Part shown: positions 6,863-13,975 of the stretch, one piece after another
Layout: each line of letters opens with the position of its first letter
Numbering within the stretch: the first letter of the stretch is position 1
NCBI GenBank assembly: GCA_036381125.1
Contig: DASVDK010000188.1
Span: 1-21,561, forward strand
From: DASVDK01 sp036381125 [NCBI: Thermodesulfobacteriota bacterium]
GTDB lineage: Bacteria; DASVDK01
DNA: 21,561 bases
Direction of reading: 5' to 3'
Program-made: the position numbers and the translations under genes
Notes under the pieces: generated by a model
Told to the model about the DNA's origin: nothing
Databases searched by the model: none
What the model saw: only the letters and a program-made list of their open reading frames with translations

Positions 6863-9358
6863 CTACGACGCCGGCACGCCTCCCGGCCTGGTGCCGGTGT
6901 CCACCGCCTCGCGCACCCGCCGGCGGAGCGCATCGAGCGTGAAGGGCTTGGCCAGGAACGAGGCGCCCTGGTCGAGCACGCCGCTGCGGTAGATGGCCTG
7001 GTCGGCGTAGCCCGACATGTAGAGCACCGGCAGCCCGGGCCGCGCGGCCGCGAGGAGCCGCGCCAGGTCCGGCCCGTTGAGCCGCGGCATCACCACGTCC
7101 GTCAGCAAGAGGTCGATCGGTCCGGCGTGCGTCTCGCTCACCCGCTTCGCGTCGTCGCCGTCGCTCGCCTCGAGGATCCGGTAGCCGGAGTCCTCGAGGG
7201 CCTGGCGGGCGAGCCGGCGCACGATGTCGTCGTCCTCCACCAGGAGGATCGTCTGCGCGTCGCGCGGCGCCTCGGCCGCCGGCGCCGGGGCCGGGTGCGC
7301 CTCGACGGCCTCCGGGACGCGCGGGAGGTAGATCTTGAACGTGGCGCCGCGGCCCGGCTCGCTGTAGACCCAGATGTTGCCGCCGCTCTGCTTGACGATG
7401 CCGTAGACGGTCGAGAGCCCGAGACCGGTCCCCTTGCCGGCCGCCTTGGTGGTGAAGAAGGGCTCGAATAGCCGGTCGCGCGTCTCCCGGCTCATGCCGG
7501 TCCCGGTATCGCTCACGGCCAGGAGCACGTACGCCCCGGGGCGGACCGACACGTGACGTCGCGCGTAGCTGGCGTCGAGGTCGGTGTTGGCCGTCTCGAT
7601 CGTGAGCGTGCCGCCGTCGGGCATGGCGTCGCGCGCGTTCACGACGAGGTTGGTGAGCACCTGCTCGATCTGGGCCGGGTCGGTGCGGACGCGGCCGATC
7701 GACGGGGCGAGCGCCGTCACGACCTGCACCCGGTCGCCGGCGAGCTGGCGCACGAGGGGCAGCATGCCGCCGATCACGCCGTTCACGTCGACGAGGCGGG
7801 GCTTGAGCACCTGGCGGCGGCCGACGGCGAGGAGCTGCCGCGTGAGGGCGGTCGCGCGGTCGACCGTGCGCTGGATCTCCGCCGCCTCGAGGACGGCGGG
7901 CGACCCGGGCTCGAGCAGCTCGCGCAGCCGCTCGCAGAAGCCGCCGATGGCGGTCAGGTAGTTGTTGAAGTCGTGGGCGACGCCGCCGGCGAGCCGGCCG
8001 AGCGCCTCGAACTTGGTCGCCTCGCGCAGCTCGGCCTCGAGCCGGCGCTGGTCGCGCAGGTCGTGCGCGATGGTCGAGAGGAAGGCGACGGCGCCGTCGG
8101 GGCCGCGGTGCGCCACGATCACCTGCGAGACCGGCACCTCCTCGCCGTCCGGCGTGAGGAGGGCCGCCTCGCCCCGCCAGGCGCCGTCGCGGATGGCCGA
8201 CGGAATGGCCTCCTCCAGGATGAGCGTGCGCGCCCAGGCGGGCCGGTTGTCGGCGAGCGTCGTGTGGGAGATGTCGGCCGTGTCGCCGAGGCCGAGGAGC
8301 CGCCGGCCGGCCTGGTTCATGTAGAGTTGGCGGCCGTCGGCGTCCGCGATGGCGACCGGATCGGGTGTCGCCTCGAGCACGGCGGCGAGGCGCTCGCGCG
8401 CCTGCTCCGAGGCGGTGAGGCCGCGGCCGGCCTGCCGGGCCGCCTCCTCGAGCCGCACCTTCTCGAGGCCGAGGCCGATCTCGGTGCCGATCATCTCGAG
8501 CATCCGCAACTCGGCGGCGGGGACCGGGCGTCCGGCGTAGCTGGCCAGCTCGAGCACCCCGGTGACGGCGCCTCCGCCCACGACCGGCACGGCCACCACC
8601 CACGCCGCCGCCCCGGCGACGCCCGACGCGGCCGCCGGCGCGTTCACCACCGCGCGGCGACGCGCCACGGCGTCGGCGAGGAGCCGCCCGTGGGGCAGGT
8701 CCTCGAGCGCCGCCGCCCCCTCGTCGGTCGGTCGGCCGCCCCGACGCACGGAGAGCCCGCCGAGCCTCCGGCCGTTGCCGTCGAGGACGTGGATCGCCCC
8801 CGCGTCGAACCCGCCCACGGCGAGGGTGACCTCGAGCACCCCCTCGAGGACGCTCGGCAGGTCGCGCCCGCGCAGGATCGCCTCGCCGACCCGGGTCACC
8901 GCGGCCAGCTCGTGGTAGCGCGCCTCGAGCGCCTCGGCCCGGGCCGTCACCGACCGGATCTCGGCCCGCAGTCGGCTCTGCGTCAGGGCTCGTCGGACGA
9001 GCCGATCGAGCGCATCGAGGTCGAAGGGCTTGGCGATGTAGTCGTACGCCTCGCGCTTGATCGCGCTCACGGCGGTCTGGAGCGAGGCGTGCGCGGTGAC
9101 CACGATGACCTCGACGTCCGGGTGGCGAGCCTTGAGCGCCTCGAGCGTGGCGATCCCGTCCATGCCGGGCATGCAGAGGTCGAGGAGCACGACGTCGACG
9201 GGGCCCTGCGCGGCGAGCGCGAGGGCGGCGGCTCCGCTCTCCGCGGTGAGGACCGCGAAGCCGCGATCGCTCATCGCCTCGACGAGCGCCTCGAGCAAGG
9301 CCCGCTCGTCGTCGACGACGAGGAGGGTGGGGAGCGTCTCGGTCGTCTCACGCGGCAT
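6863..9358 (-). CDS. Hybrid histidine kinase REC-GAF-PAS-HisKA-HATPase-REC
   Basis: 831 residues, no membrane span, so a cytoplasmic sensor. Receiver 1 (about 10-125) has VVDDE, phosphoacceptor D60 (LLDLCMP) and K110. A GAF domain follows (about 150-305), then PAS (about 322-435). The HisKA H-box GGVAHDFNN puts the phosphorylated His at 462. The ATPase has NLVVNARDAM, DTGTG (617-621), FEPFFTTK and GKGTGLGLS. Receiver 2 (about 703-820) has LLVEDDD, D754 and K804. The AHDFNN H-box is usual for complex hybrid kinases feeding phosphorelays. ATG 9356-9358 with GAGGGAG upstream is preferred over an in-frame start 45 bases earlier. No cognate output regulator is adjacent; the output may be distant. 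Confidence 0.92.
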   Translation of the reverse strand: MPRETTETLPTLLVVDDERALLEALVEAMSDRGFAVLTAESGAAALALAAQGPVDVVLLDLCMPGMDGIATLEALKARHPDVEVIVVTAHASLQTAVSAIKREAYDYIAKPFDLDALDRLVRRALTQSRLRAEIRSVTARAEALEARYHELAAVTRVGEAILRGRDLPSVLEGVLEVTLAVGGFDAGAIHVLDGNGRRLGGLSVRRGGRPTDEGAAALEDLPHGRLLADAVARRRAVVNAPAAASGVAGAAAWVVAVPVVGGGAVTGVLELASYAGRPVPAAELRMLEMIGTEIGLGLEKVRLEEAARQAGRGLTASEQARERLAAVLEATPDPVAIADADGRQLYMNQAGRRLLGLGDTADISHTTLADNRPAWARTLILEEAIPSAIRDGAWRGEAALLTPDGEEVPVSQVIVAHRGPDGAVAFLSTIAHDLRDQRRLEAELREATKFEALGRLAGGVAHDFNNYLTAIGGFCERLRELLEPGSPAVLEAAEIQRTVDRATALTRQLLAVGRRQVLKPRLVDVNGVIGGMLPLVRQLAGDRVQVVTALAPSIGRVRTDPAQIEQVLTNLVVNARDAMPDGGTLTIETANTDLDASYARRHVSVRPGAYVLLAVSDTGTGMSRETRDRLFEPFFTTKAAGKGTGLGLSTVYGIVKQSGGNIWVYSEPGRGATFKIYLPRVPEAVEAHPAPAPAAEAPRDAQTILLVEDDDIVRRLARQALEDSGYRILEASDGDDAKRVSETHAGPIDLLLTDVVMPRLNGPDLARLLAAARPGLPVLYMSGYADQAIYRSGVLDQGASFLAKPFTLDALRRRVREAVDTGTRPGGVPAS

Positions 9359-9384
9359 GGTCTCGGCTCCCTCGGCGTATCCCC

Positions 9385-9417
9385 TATGTAAGCCGCAGAT
9401 CACCGTTATGCAAGCCG
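9385..9417 (-). promoter_or_regulatory. Tandem direct repeat at the kinase promoter
   Basis: On the minus strand CGGCTTGCATA (9407-9417) and CGGCTTACATA (9385-9395) are 11-bp near-identical direct repeats spaced 22 bp, two helical turns. They contain the best -35 (TTGCAT) and a -10-like TTACAT for the kinase gene. They may be promoter elements, a tandem response-regulator site, or both. Confidence 0.45.
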
Positions 9418-9467
9418 AAATGTCGCTTCCGGACCATCCGCGCGGCGGCGGCCGCGCCGGTCGGTGC

Positions 9468-9473
9468 TAGACT
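9468..9473 (+). promoter_or_regulatory. Leaderless -10 (TAGACT) for the MFS gene
   Basis: TGCTAGACT gives an extended -10 (TGn plus TAGACT). The ATG lies seven bases after the hexamer, placing +1 at the start codon. No Shine-Dalgarno is present. The 8-mer GCTAGACT recurs at 11818 and 16158 with the same spacing. Confidence 0.6.
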
Positions 9474-9480
9474 CCGCGCC

Positions 9481-10674
9481 ATGCGCGCGGGGGGTACACC
9501 GAAGGCCGTCTGGGTCGCCGTGGGCGCACAGTTCGGCCTGGCCTTCTCGATGAACTACCTCACCGTCTTCCTCCCCTTCTACATCCGGTCGGTGAGCGCA
9601 CTCCCCGAGGCGCAGACGCTCCTCTGGACGGGGGTGATCCTGGCGGCCTCGCCGGCGACAGCCTCGCTCGCCTCGCCCATGTGGGGGAGCCTCACGTCGC
9701 GCATCTCGCCGAAGCTCCTCTTCCTGCGCGGCCTGCTGACGCACGCCGTCATCATCGCCGCGACGGCGTTCACGACGAGCCTGCCGCTCCTCCTCGGGCT
9801 GCGGGTGGTGCAGGGCGCGATGGGGGGGATCTCGACCATCGCGCTGATCATGATCGGCGCGGTGAGCCGCAAGGAGCAGCTCGCCGGCCACATCGGCCTC
9901 TTCAATTCGGCCATGACGACCGGCAGCATCCTCGCCCCGCCGATCGGCTCGGTGGTGGCCGCGTCGCTCGGCTTCGAGGCCGGCTTCCTCTCGGCGGCCG
10001 CCATCGTCACGCTCGCGCTCGTCTTCGGCCTGCGCTTCCTTCCGGCCATCCCGCCCGTACCGCCCAGGGCCGACGCCCCGCCGGTGTCGCGGCGGGCCCT
10101 CTTCGCCGCCTGGCTCGTGAGCGTGATGGCCATGGCCCAGCTCGTCTTCCTCGCGGCCATCCTCCCCGACGTGCTGGCCGGGTTCGGGATAGCCGGGCGG
10201 AAGGCCGTCGTCGCGGCCGGCCTCGTGGTGGCGGCCTACGGCGCCACCGCCGCGGTCGGCTCCGTCTCGCTGCGCTGGCTCCACGGCCTGCCGCACCGCC
10301 GGGCCGTGCTGCTCGCCGGCCTCGCCGCGACGATCCTGCAGGGGGCGCTCGCCCTCGCCACGAACCTCGCCGTCTTCGTGGCGCTGCGCGTCGTGCAGAC
10401 CTTCCTGGCCGGCCTCATCGTGCCGCTCATCATGGCGGACGTGGCCGCCACCGGGCGCGGAGGCGCCGTCGGCACGCTCAACACCGCGCGCTTCGTCGGG
10501 CTCGCCGTCGCGCCGCTGGCCGCCACGGCGCTCCTCGCCCGCACCGACCTGGCCACCGTCTACCTCGTCCTCGCGGCTGCCACCCTCGTGTCGCTCGTCG
10601 TGTTCGTGGTCTCGGGGCCCGATCAGGGGTTGCGCCGGGCCGAACGCGCGATCGCCGCCCAACGCTCAGTGTGA
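9481..10674 (+). CDS. MFS transporter (drug/metabolite efflux type)
   Basis: A 397-residue, 12-span MFS_1 protein. Features: MNYLTVFLPFYIRS in span 1, SPMWGSLTSRISPKLLFLRG (motif A loop, about 65-84), LLLGLRVVQGAMGGIS (span 4, the R of motif B) and GSILAPPIGSVVAASLGFEAGF (motif C-like, span 5), as in multidrug/tetracycline-type antiporters. The substrate is unknown. Transcribed divergently from the histidine kinase across 122 bp, which may reflect shared control. A leaderless start is inferred from the TAGACT box. Confidence 0.85.
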   Translation: MRAGGTPKAVWVAVGAQFGLAFSMNYLTVFLPFYIRSVSALPEAQTLLWTGVILAASPATASLASPMWGSLTSRISPKLLFLRGLLTHAVIIAATAFTTSLPLLLGLRVVQGAMGGISTIALIMIGAVSRKEQLAGHIGLFNSAMTTGSILAPPIGSVVAASLGFEAGFLSAAAIVTLALVFGLRFLPAIPPVPPRADAPPVSRRALFAAWLVSVMAMAQLVFLAAILPDVLAGFGIAGRKAVVAAGLVVAAYGATAAVGSVSLRWLHGLPHRRAVLLAGLAATILQGALALATNLAVFVALRVVQTFLAGLIVPLIMADVAATGRGGAVGTLNTARFVGLAVAPLAATALLARTDLATVYLVLAAATLVSLVVFVVSGPDQGLRRAERAIAAQRSV

Positions 10675-10687
10675 GGGGAATCAAATG

Positions 10688-10715
10688 CTTCACAAGACCT
10701 AGAAACGTCTTGAAG
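10688..10715 (+). terminator. Hairpin after the MFS gene
   Basis: CAAGAC (10693-10698) pairs with GTCTTG (10707-10712), and CTT/AAG (10688-10690/10713-10715) extends the stem across a two-base bulge. It stands 13 bases after the stop in a locally AT-richer patch. No T-run follows, so termination is probable rather than shown. Its right arm overlaps the -35 of the next gene. Confidence 0.4.
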
Positions 10716-10738
10716 TAGCCAGGGCCCGACGGTACGCT
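10710..10738 (+). promoter_or_regulatory. Promoter TTGAAG-N17-TACGCT
   Basis: TTGAAG (10710-10715), a 17-base spacer and TACGCT (10733-10738) form a sigma70-like promoter. Its +1 would fall near 10745, about 45 bases before the ATG of the zinc-ribbon gene. The -35 is built into the upstream hairpin. Confidence 0.5.
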
Positions 10739-10789
10739 GCTGTCGTTACCCGTAGGCCCGACTCGCTCGCGAAGGAGATCGCCGCGCTC

Positions 10790-11410
10790 ATGTCCAAGGC
10801 CGCAGCGTCCGACTCGTACGACCTCTTCGATCTCGCCGACCTGCCCGACGACAACCCGGACGACGACGACAGCCTCGACCTCGAGGCCTACCTGGACCTC
10901 GAGGAGAGCCCGGAGATCACCCGGCTCATGCAGGAGATGCGCGCCGGCGGGGCGAGGGCGCCCGCCGAGCCGGTCGCCGCCGCGCGGCCCGCACCGCCCG
11001 AGCCTCGACGGCTCGCCGCGACGCGCGGCGCGGCGAGCGACGCCCGGCCCGCACCCGAGGCGACGCCGGCCCCCGCGGTCGCGCCGGTCGACCGCGACCG
11101 CGCGTACCGCGAGGCGAGGCGTCCCGACCTCGCCGCGGTGGCCCGCGCCCTCGGCCAGGTGAGCGTGCAGGCACGGCAGCTCGTCGTCGCCTGCCCGCGG
11201 TGTGACGGCCGCGCCTCCATCGTCGTCTACGCCGACCGCTTCAAGTGCTTCGGCTGCAGCGCCACGGGCGACGAGCGCGCCCTCGCGGCGCACCTCACGG
11301 GATGGGACTCGCGCCGTGTCGCGGCGTGGCTCGAGGCTGCGGCGGTCCGACCGGAGGTCGACGACACCGAGGTCCGCCGTCCCTGGCGCCTCTCGTTCTT
11401 CGCGCGCTAG
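10790..11410 (+). CDS. Stand-alone primase-type (CHC2-like) zinc-ribbon protein
   Basis: 206 residues. Residues 9-40 are extremely acidic (runs of Asp), and about 52-105 are Ala/Pro-rich linker. The C-terminal module has C135-x2-C138, then YADRFKCFGCSATGD with C153-x2-C156 and an LAAHLTGWD helix. This strongly resembles the CHC2 zinc ribbon of DnaG primase (CxxH...YHCFGCGxGGD), with Cys in place of the usual His. There is no TOPRIM or primase core, so it is not a primase. Likely a DNA/RNA-binding or regulatory derivative; role unknown. Start ATG 10790 with AAGGAG 12 bases upstream is rather far. Two hairpins follow the stop. Confidence 0.65.
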   Translation: MSKAAASDSYDLFDLADLPDDNPDDDDSLDLEAYLDLEESPEITRLMQEMRAGGARAPAEPVAAARPAPPEPRRLAATRGAASDARPAPEATPAPAVAPVDRDRAYREARRPDLAAVARALGQVSVQARQLVVACPRCDGRASIVVYADRFKCFGCSATGDERALAAHLTGWDSRRVAAWLEAAAVRPEVDDTEVRRPWRLSFFAR

Positions 11411-11424
11411 CAATTAGCGGGAAT

Positions 11425-11457
11425 GCGGGCCGCGCCAGCGGCCCCGGGCCGTAGGCC
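11425..11457 (+). terminator. Two tandem hairpins after the zinc-ribbon gene
   Basis: GGGCCGC-GCCA-GCGGCCC (11425-11442) is a perfect 7-bp stem with a 4-base loop. CGGGCC-GTA-GGCCCG (11443-11457) is a second 6-bp stem directly abutting it. They start 15 bases after the stop. There is no U-tract; probable U-less terminator. Confidence 0.45.
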
Positions 11458-11519
11458 CGAGCGCCGGCACGCCGGTGCGTGGGCGGCACGCGAGCGCGGG
11501 GGCCAATCCTCGCCCCGCG

Positions 11520-11782
11520 TCACGGCGGGACGCGAACGGTCACGCCGCCGACGGCTTGCAGCGTCTGCTCGTCCACGCGGGCCTCCCCGCCCGCCACGTC
11601 GACCTCGAGATCGGCGCGAGACACCTCGACGCGGTAGTCGTCGCCGGCGGACGGCGGATCCTGAGGTCGGCGTCGTCCGGGAGGCTCGTGCCTCCGCACG
11701 CGTCGAGGAACGGGTCGGCCGTGGCCGGGGCCTGGGGGGCGAGGGTCCGGGCGAGCGCGAGGACACAGGCGCAACGTCGCAT
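11520..11782 (-). pseudogene. Small exported protein split by a frameshift
   Basis: Beginning at ATG 11782 the first frame gives a signal-peptide-like N terminus (MRRCACVLALARTLAPQAPA, then TADPFLDACGG) and runs to about DDADLR. The strand-rich remainder (DYRVEVSRADLEVDVAGG, ending TVRVPP at a TGA, 11520-11522) is in a different frame (offset by one). Joining the two near 11655-11670 gives a sensible secreted protein of about 87 residues; either frame alone degenerates. It is thus a recent pseudogene, a sequencing or assembly indel, or a misreading. The family is not recognised. It is divergent from the HAD gene. Confidence 0.4.
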
Positions 11783-11819
11783 CCCGGCCCGGCGCGCAAC
11801 GGTCGGGCCGGAGATCGGC

Positions 11820-11825
11820 TAGACT
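11820..11825 (+). promoter_or_regulatory. Leaderless -10 (TAGACT) for the HAD gene
   Basis: GCTAGACT (11818-11825) ends six bases before the GTG start at 11832. No Shine-Dalgarno and no good -35 are visible. The spacing is the same as at araC and one base shorter than at the MFS and dehydrogenase genes. Confidence 0.55.
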
Positions 11826-11831
11826 GACGCC

Positions 11832-12518
11832 GTGCACACGTTCGCCGCCGTGTCGGCCGTCGTCTTCGACTTCGACGGAACCCTCGCCCATCTCACCATA
11901 GACTTCGGCCGGATGCGGCGCGACGTGCTCGCGCTCCTGCCGGCGCACGGGCTCGAGCCGGCCGACTTCGAGCGCCTCTACGTGCTCGAGCTGATCGAGG
12001 CCGCCGGCCGTCGGCTCGGCGCGACCGGCGCCGACGCGGAGGCCTTCCGGGCCGCGGCTCGCGCCGCGATCGAGCGGGTCGAGATCGAGGCGGCGGCGGC
12101 CGGCGGCCTCCTGCCGGGTGCGGCGGCGGCCCTCGAGACCCTCGACCGGCGCGGCTTCCGGCTCGGCATCGTCACCCGCAACTGCGCCGCCGCGGTGTCG
12201 GCCGTGCTCGGCGGGCCGGCCGGAGGCCGCCTACCCCACCGCGTGCTCCTCACCCGGGACGACGTGCCGCGGGTGAAGCCCGATCCGGCCCATCTCGAGG
12301 CCGCGCTCGCCGCGCTCGGCGTCCCGGCCTCGGAGGCGGTCATGGTCGGCGACCATCCCATGGACGTGGAGGCGGGCCGCCGGGCCGGCATGCGCACGAT
12401 CGGCGTCCTCACCGGCAGGAGCCCGCGACGCGACGTCGAGGCCGCGCGTCCGGACCTGGTCGTCGACGACGTGACCCGCCTGCCGGCCGTCCTGCCGGGC
12501 AGAGCGGTACGCAACTGA
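11832..12518 (+). CDS. HAD-superfamily phosphatase, phosphoglycolate phosphatase-like
   Basis: 228 residues starting at GTG. All four HAD motifs are present: VVFDFDGT (nucleophile D13, acid D15), IVTRN (T115), RVKPDP (K149) and MVGDHPMDVEAG (D174, D178). A helical cap lies between about 20 and 95, as in the Gph/beta-phosphoglucomutase group. It probably dephosphorylates a small phospho-metabolite; the exact substrate cannot be assigned. The start is fixed by the leaderless -10. It lies 23 bases upstream of argJ and may be co-transcribed with it, though there is no obvious arginine-pathway link. Confidence 0.85.
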   Translation: MHTFAAVSAVVFDFDGTLAHLTIDFGRMRRDVLALLPAHGLEPADFERLYVLELIEAAGRRLGATGADAEAFRAAARAAIERVEIEAAAAGGLLPGAAAALETLDRRGFRLGIVTRNCAAAVSAVLGGPAGGRLPHRVLLTRDDVPRVKPDPAHLEAALAALGVPASEAVMVGDHPMDVEAGRRAGMRTIGVLTGRSPRRDVEAARPDLVVDDVTRLPAVLPGRAVRN

Positions 12519-12541
12519 TCGTTTCGGGAGGTCCTTCACGC

Positions 12542-13759
12542 ATGTCGATCACGGTCATCGAGGGGGGGAGCGTGACCTCGCCGCAGGGCTTCAGGGCGGC
12601 GGGGGTCGCGGCCGGCATCAAGAAGAACGGCGCGCCCGACCTCGCGCTCGTCGAGTCGATCGGCCCGGCGACCGCCGCCGCCGTCTTCACGACGAACCGC
12701 TTCCAGTCGGCGCACGTCTGGTTCGATCGCCAGCGGCTTGCGCGGACCCGCGAGGGTTACCGGGCCGTCGTGGTCAACGCCGGCAACGCCAACGCGGCCA
12801 CCGGCGCGCGGGGGCGGCGCGACGCCGCCGCCGTGGCGCGCCTCGCCGCGCACGCCCTCGCCGTCCCGGACCGCAGCGTCCTCGTCATGTCGACCGGCGT
12901 CATCGGCTTCCCGCTCCCCGTGCCGAAGATCGCCCGCGCCCTGCCGCGCGCGGCGGCGCTCCTCTCGGAGGGGGCGGGGCTCAACGCGGCCCGCGCCATG
13001 ATGACGACCGATACGTTCCCGAAGACGCGGGCGGTCCGCGTGGGCGGCCGCGCCGGCTTCACGGTGGGCGGCGTCTGCAAGGGGTCGGGGATGATCCACC
13101 CGAACATGGCCACCATGCTGGCCATCCTGTCGACCGACGCCGCCGTCTCGCCCCACGCGCTCGAGGCGGCGCTGCGCGAGGCGGCCGAGGTGTCCTTCAA
13201 CCGCGTGTCGGTCGACGGCGACCGCAGCCCCAACGACACCGCCATCGCGCTCGCCAACGGCATGGCGAGTGGAGTCGAGATCGCGCGGCCCCGCGGGGCG
13301 ACCTACGCGCGGTTCGTCGACGCGCTGACGACGCTGTCGGTCGCGCTCGCCCAGGACCTGGCGCGGGACGGGGAGGGGGCGACCAAGCTCATCCCGATCA
13401 CGGTTGCCGGCGCGCGATCGACCGACGAGGGGGTCACCGTCGCCCGGGCGATCGCCAACTCGCCCCTCGTCAAGTGCGCGTTCCACGGCGAGGAGTTCAA
13501 CCCCGGCCGGATCCTCTCGGCGGTCGGGCAGAGTGGGGCGCCGGTCGACATCGACCGGGTCGCGATCTGGATCGCCGACCTGCCGGTCATCCGGCGGGGG
13601 ACGCTGCTGCGCGTCCCCGAGCGCGCGGGGACCAGGGCGATGCGGGGCAAGACCGTGCCGATCCGGGTGGACCTCGGACGCGGGCGCGCCGAGGTGACCT
13701 TCTACACCTGCGACCTCTCCAAGGAGTACATCGAGATCAACGGGGCCTACCGGTCGTAG
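12542..13759 (+). CDS. argJ: ArgJ, glutamate N-acetyltransferase / ornithine acetyltransferase
   Basis: 405 residues, full family length. ArgJ moves the acetyl group from N-acetylornithine to glutamate (cyclic arginine synthesis) and in some forms also uses acetyl-CoA. The precursor cleaves itself at Ala-Thr in KGSGMIHPNMATML. Here the cut falls between A190 and T191, Thr191 becoming the N-terminal nucleophile of the beta chain. The oxyanion-hole segment STGVIG (117-122), TTDTFPK (155-161) and the C-terminal YIEINGAYRS are all present, so it should be active. GGGAGG lies about nine bases before the ATG. A large hairpin begins at the stop codon. Confidence 0.95.
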   Translation: MSITVIEGGSVTSPQGFRAAGVAAGIKKNGAPDLALVESIGPATAAAVFTTNRFQSAHVWFDRQRLARTREGYRAVVVNAGNANAATGARGRRDAAAVARLAAHALAVPDRSVLVMSTGVIGFPLPVPKIARALPRAAALLSEGAGLNAARAMMTTDTFPKTRAVRVGGRAGFTVGGVCKGSGMIHPNMATMLAILSTDAAVSPHALEAALREAAEVSFNRVSVDGDRSPNDTAIALANGMASGVEIARPRGATYARFVDALTTLSVALAQDLARDGEGATKLIPITVAGARSTDEGVTVARAIANSPLVKCAFHGEEFNPGRILSAVGQSGAPVDIDRVAIWIADLPVIRRGTLLRVPERAGTRAMRGKTVPIRVDLGRGRAEVTFYTCDLSKEYIEINGAYRS

Positions 13760-13975
13760 GAGTCAGGAGGGGGACTCCGCGCCGTCTCTCATCGACGCTC
13801 CGCCCCCCTCCTGACAAGTCGTCAGCAGGCGCAGCGACTCGCGCCGCGAGAGCGGCGCAACCTCCCCATTCTCTCGATCGCTCCGGGCGGAGTGAATCCG
13901 CCCTCCGCTCCAGAAGCACTCGGTCGGTCACCGGGTCGCCCGGTCCCGAGAGGAGGCCGGCTAGGCGCCTCTCGG
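13759..13975. repeat. Run of five consecutive perfect hairpins between convergent genes
   Basis: In order: a 12-bp stem 13762-13773/13804-13815 (arms GTCAGGAGGGGG and its complement); a 7-bp stem with GAGA tetraloop (13841-13858); a 7-bp stem with GTGAA loop (13885-13903); a 6-bp stem ACCGGG-TCG-CCCGGT (13930-13944); and an 8-bp stem CCGAGAGG/CCTCTCGG (13946-13975) covering the stop of the minus-strand gene. The first stem has rivals: GGAGTC/GACTCC (13759-13764/13773-13778) and CTGAC/GTCAG (13811-13815/13821-13825). No T-tracts. It probably acts as a bidirectional terminator; a structured RNA is possible. Confidence 0.55.

Noticed and set aside
7553-9391. 612-codon plus-strand frame opposite the histidine kinase
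   Set aside because: Charged, repetitive translation (EH/RD/GR runs), no start signal, entirely antisense to a gene with every kinase motif in order.
11411-11519. CRISPR-like or repeat array
   Set aside because: GC-rich stem-loops only; no regularly spaced identical repeats.
12231-12539. Minus-strand 102-codon frame overlapping the HAD gene
   Set aside because: Antisense to a HAD protein with all four motifs; no independent support.
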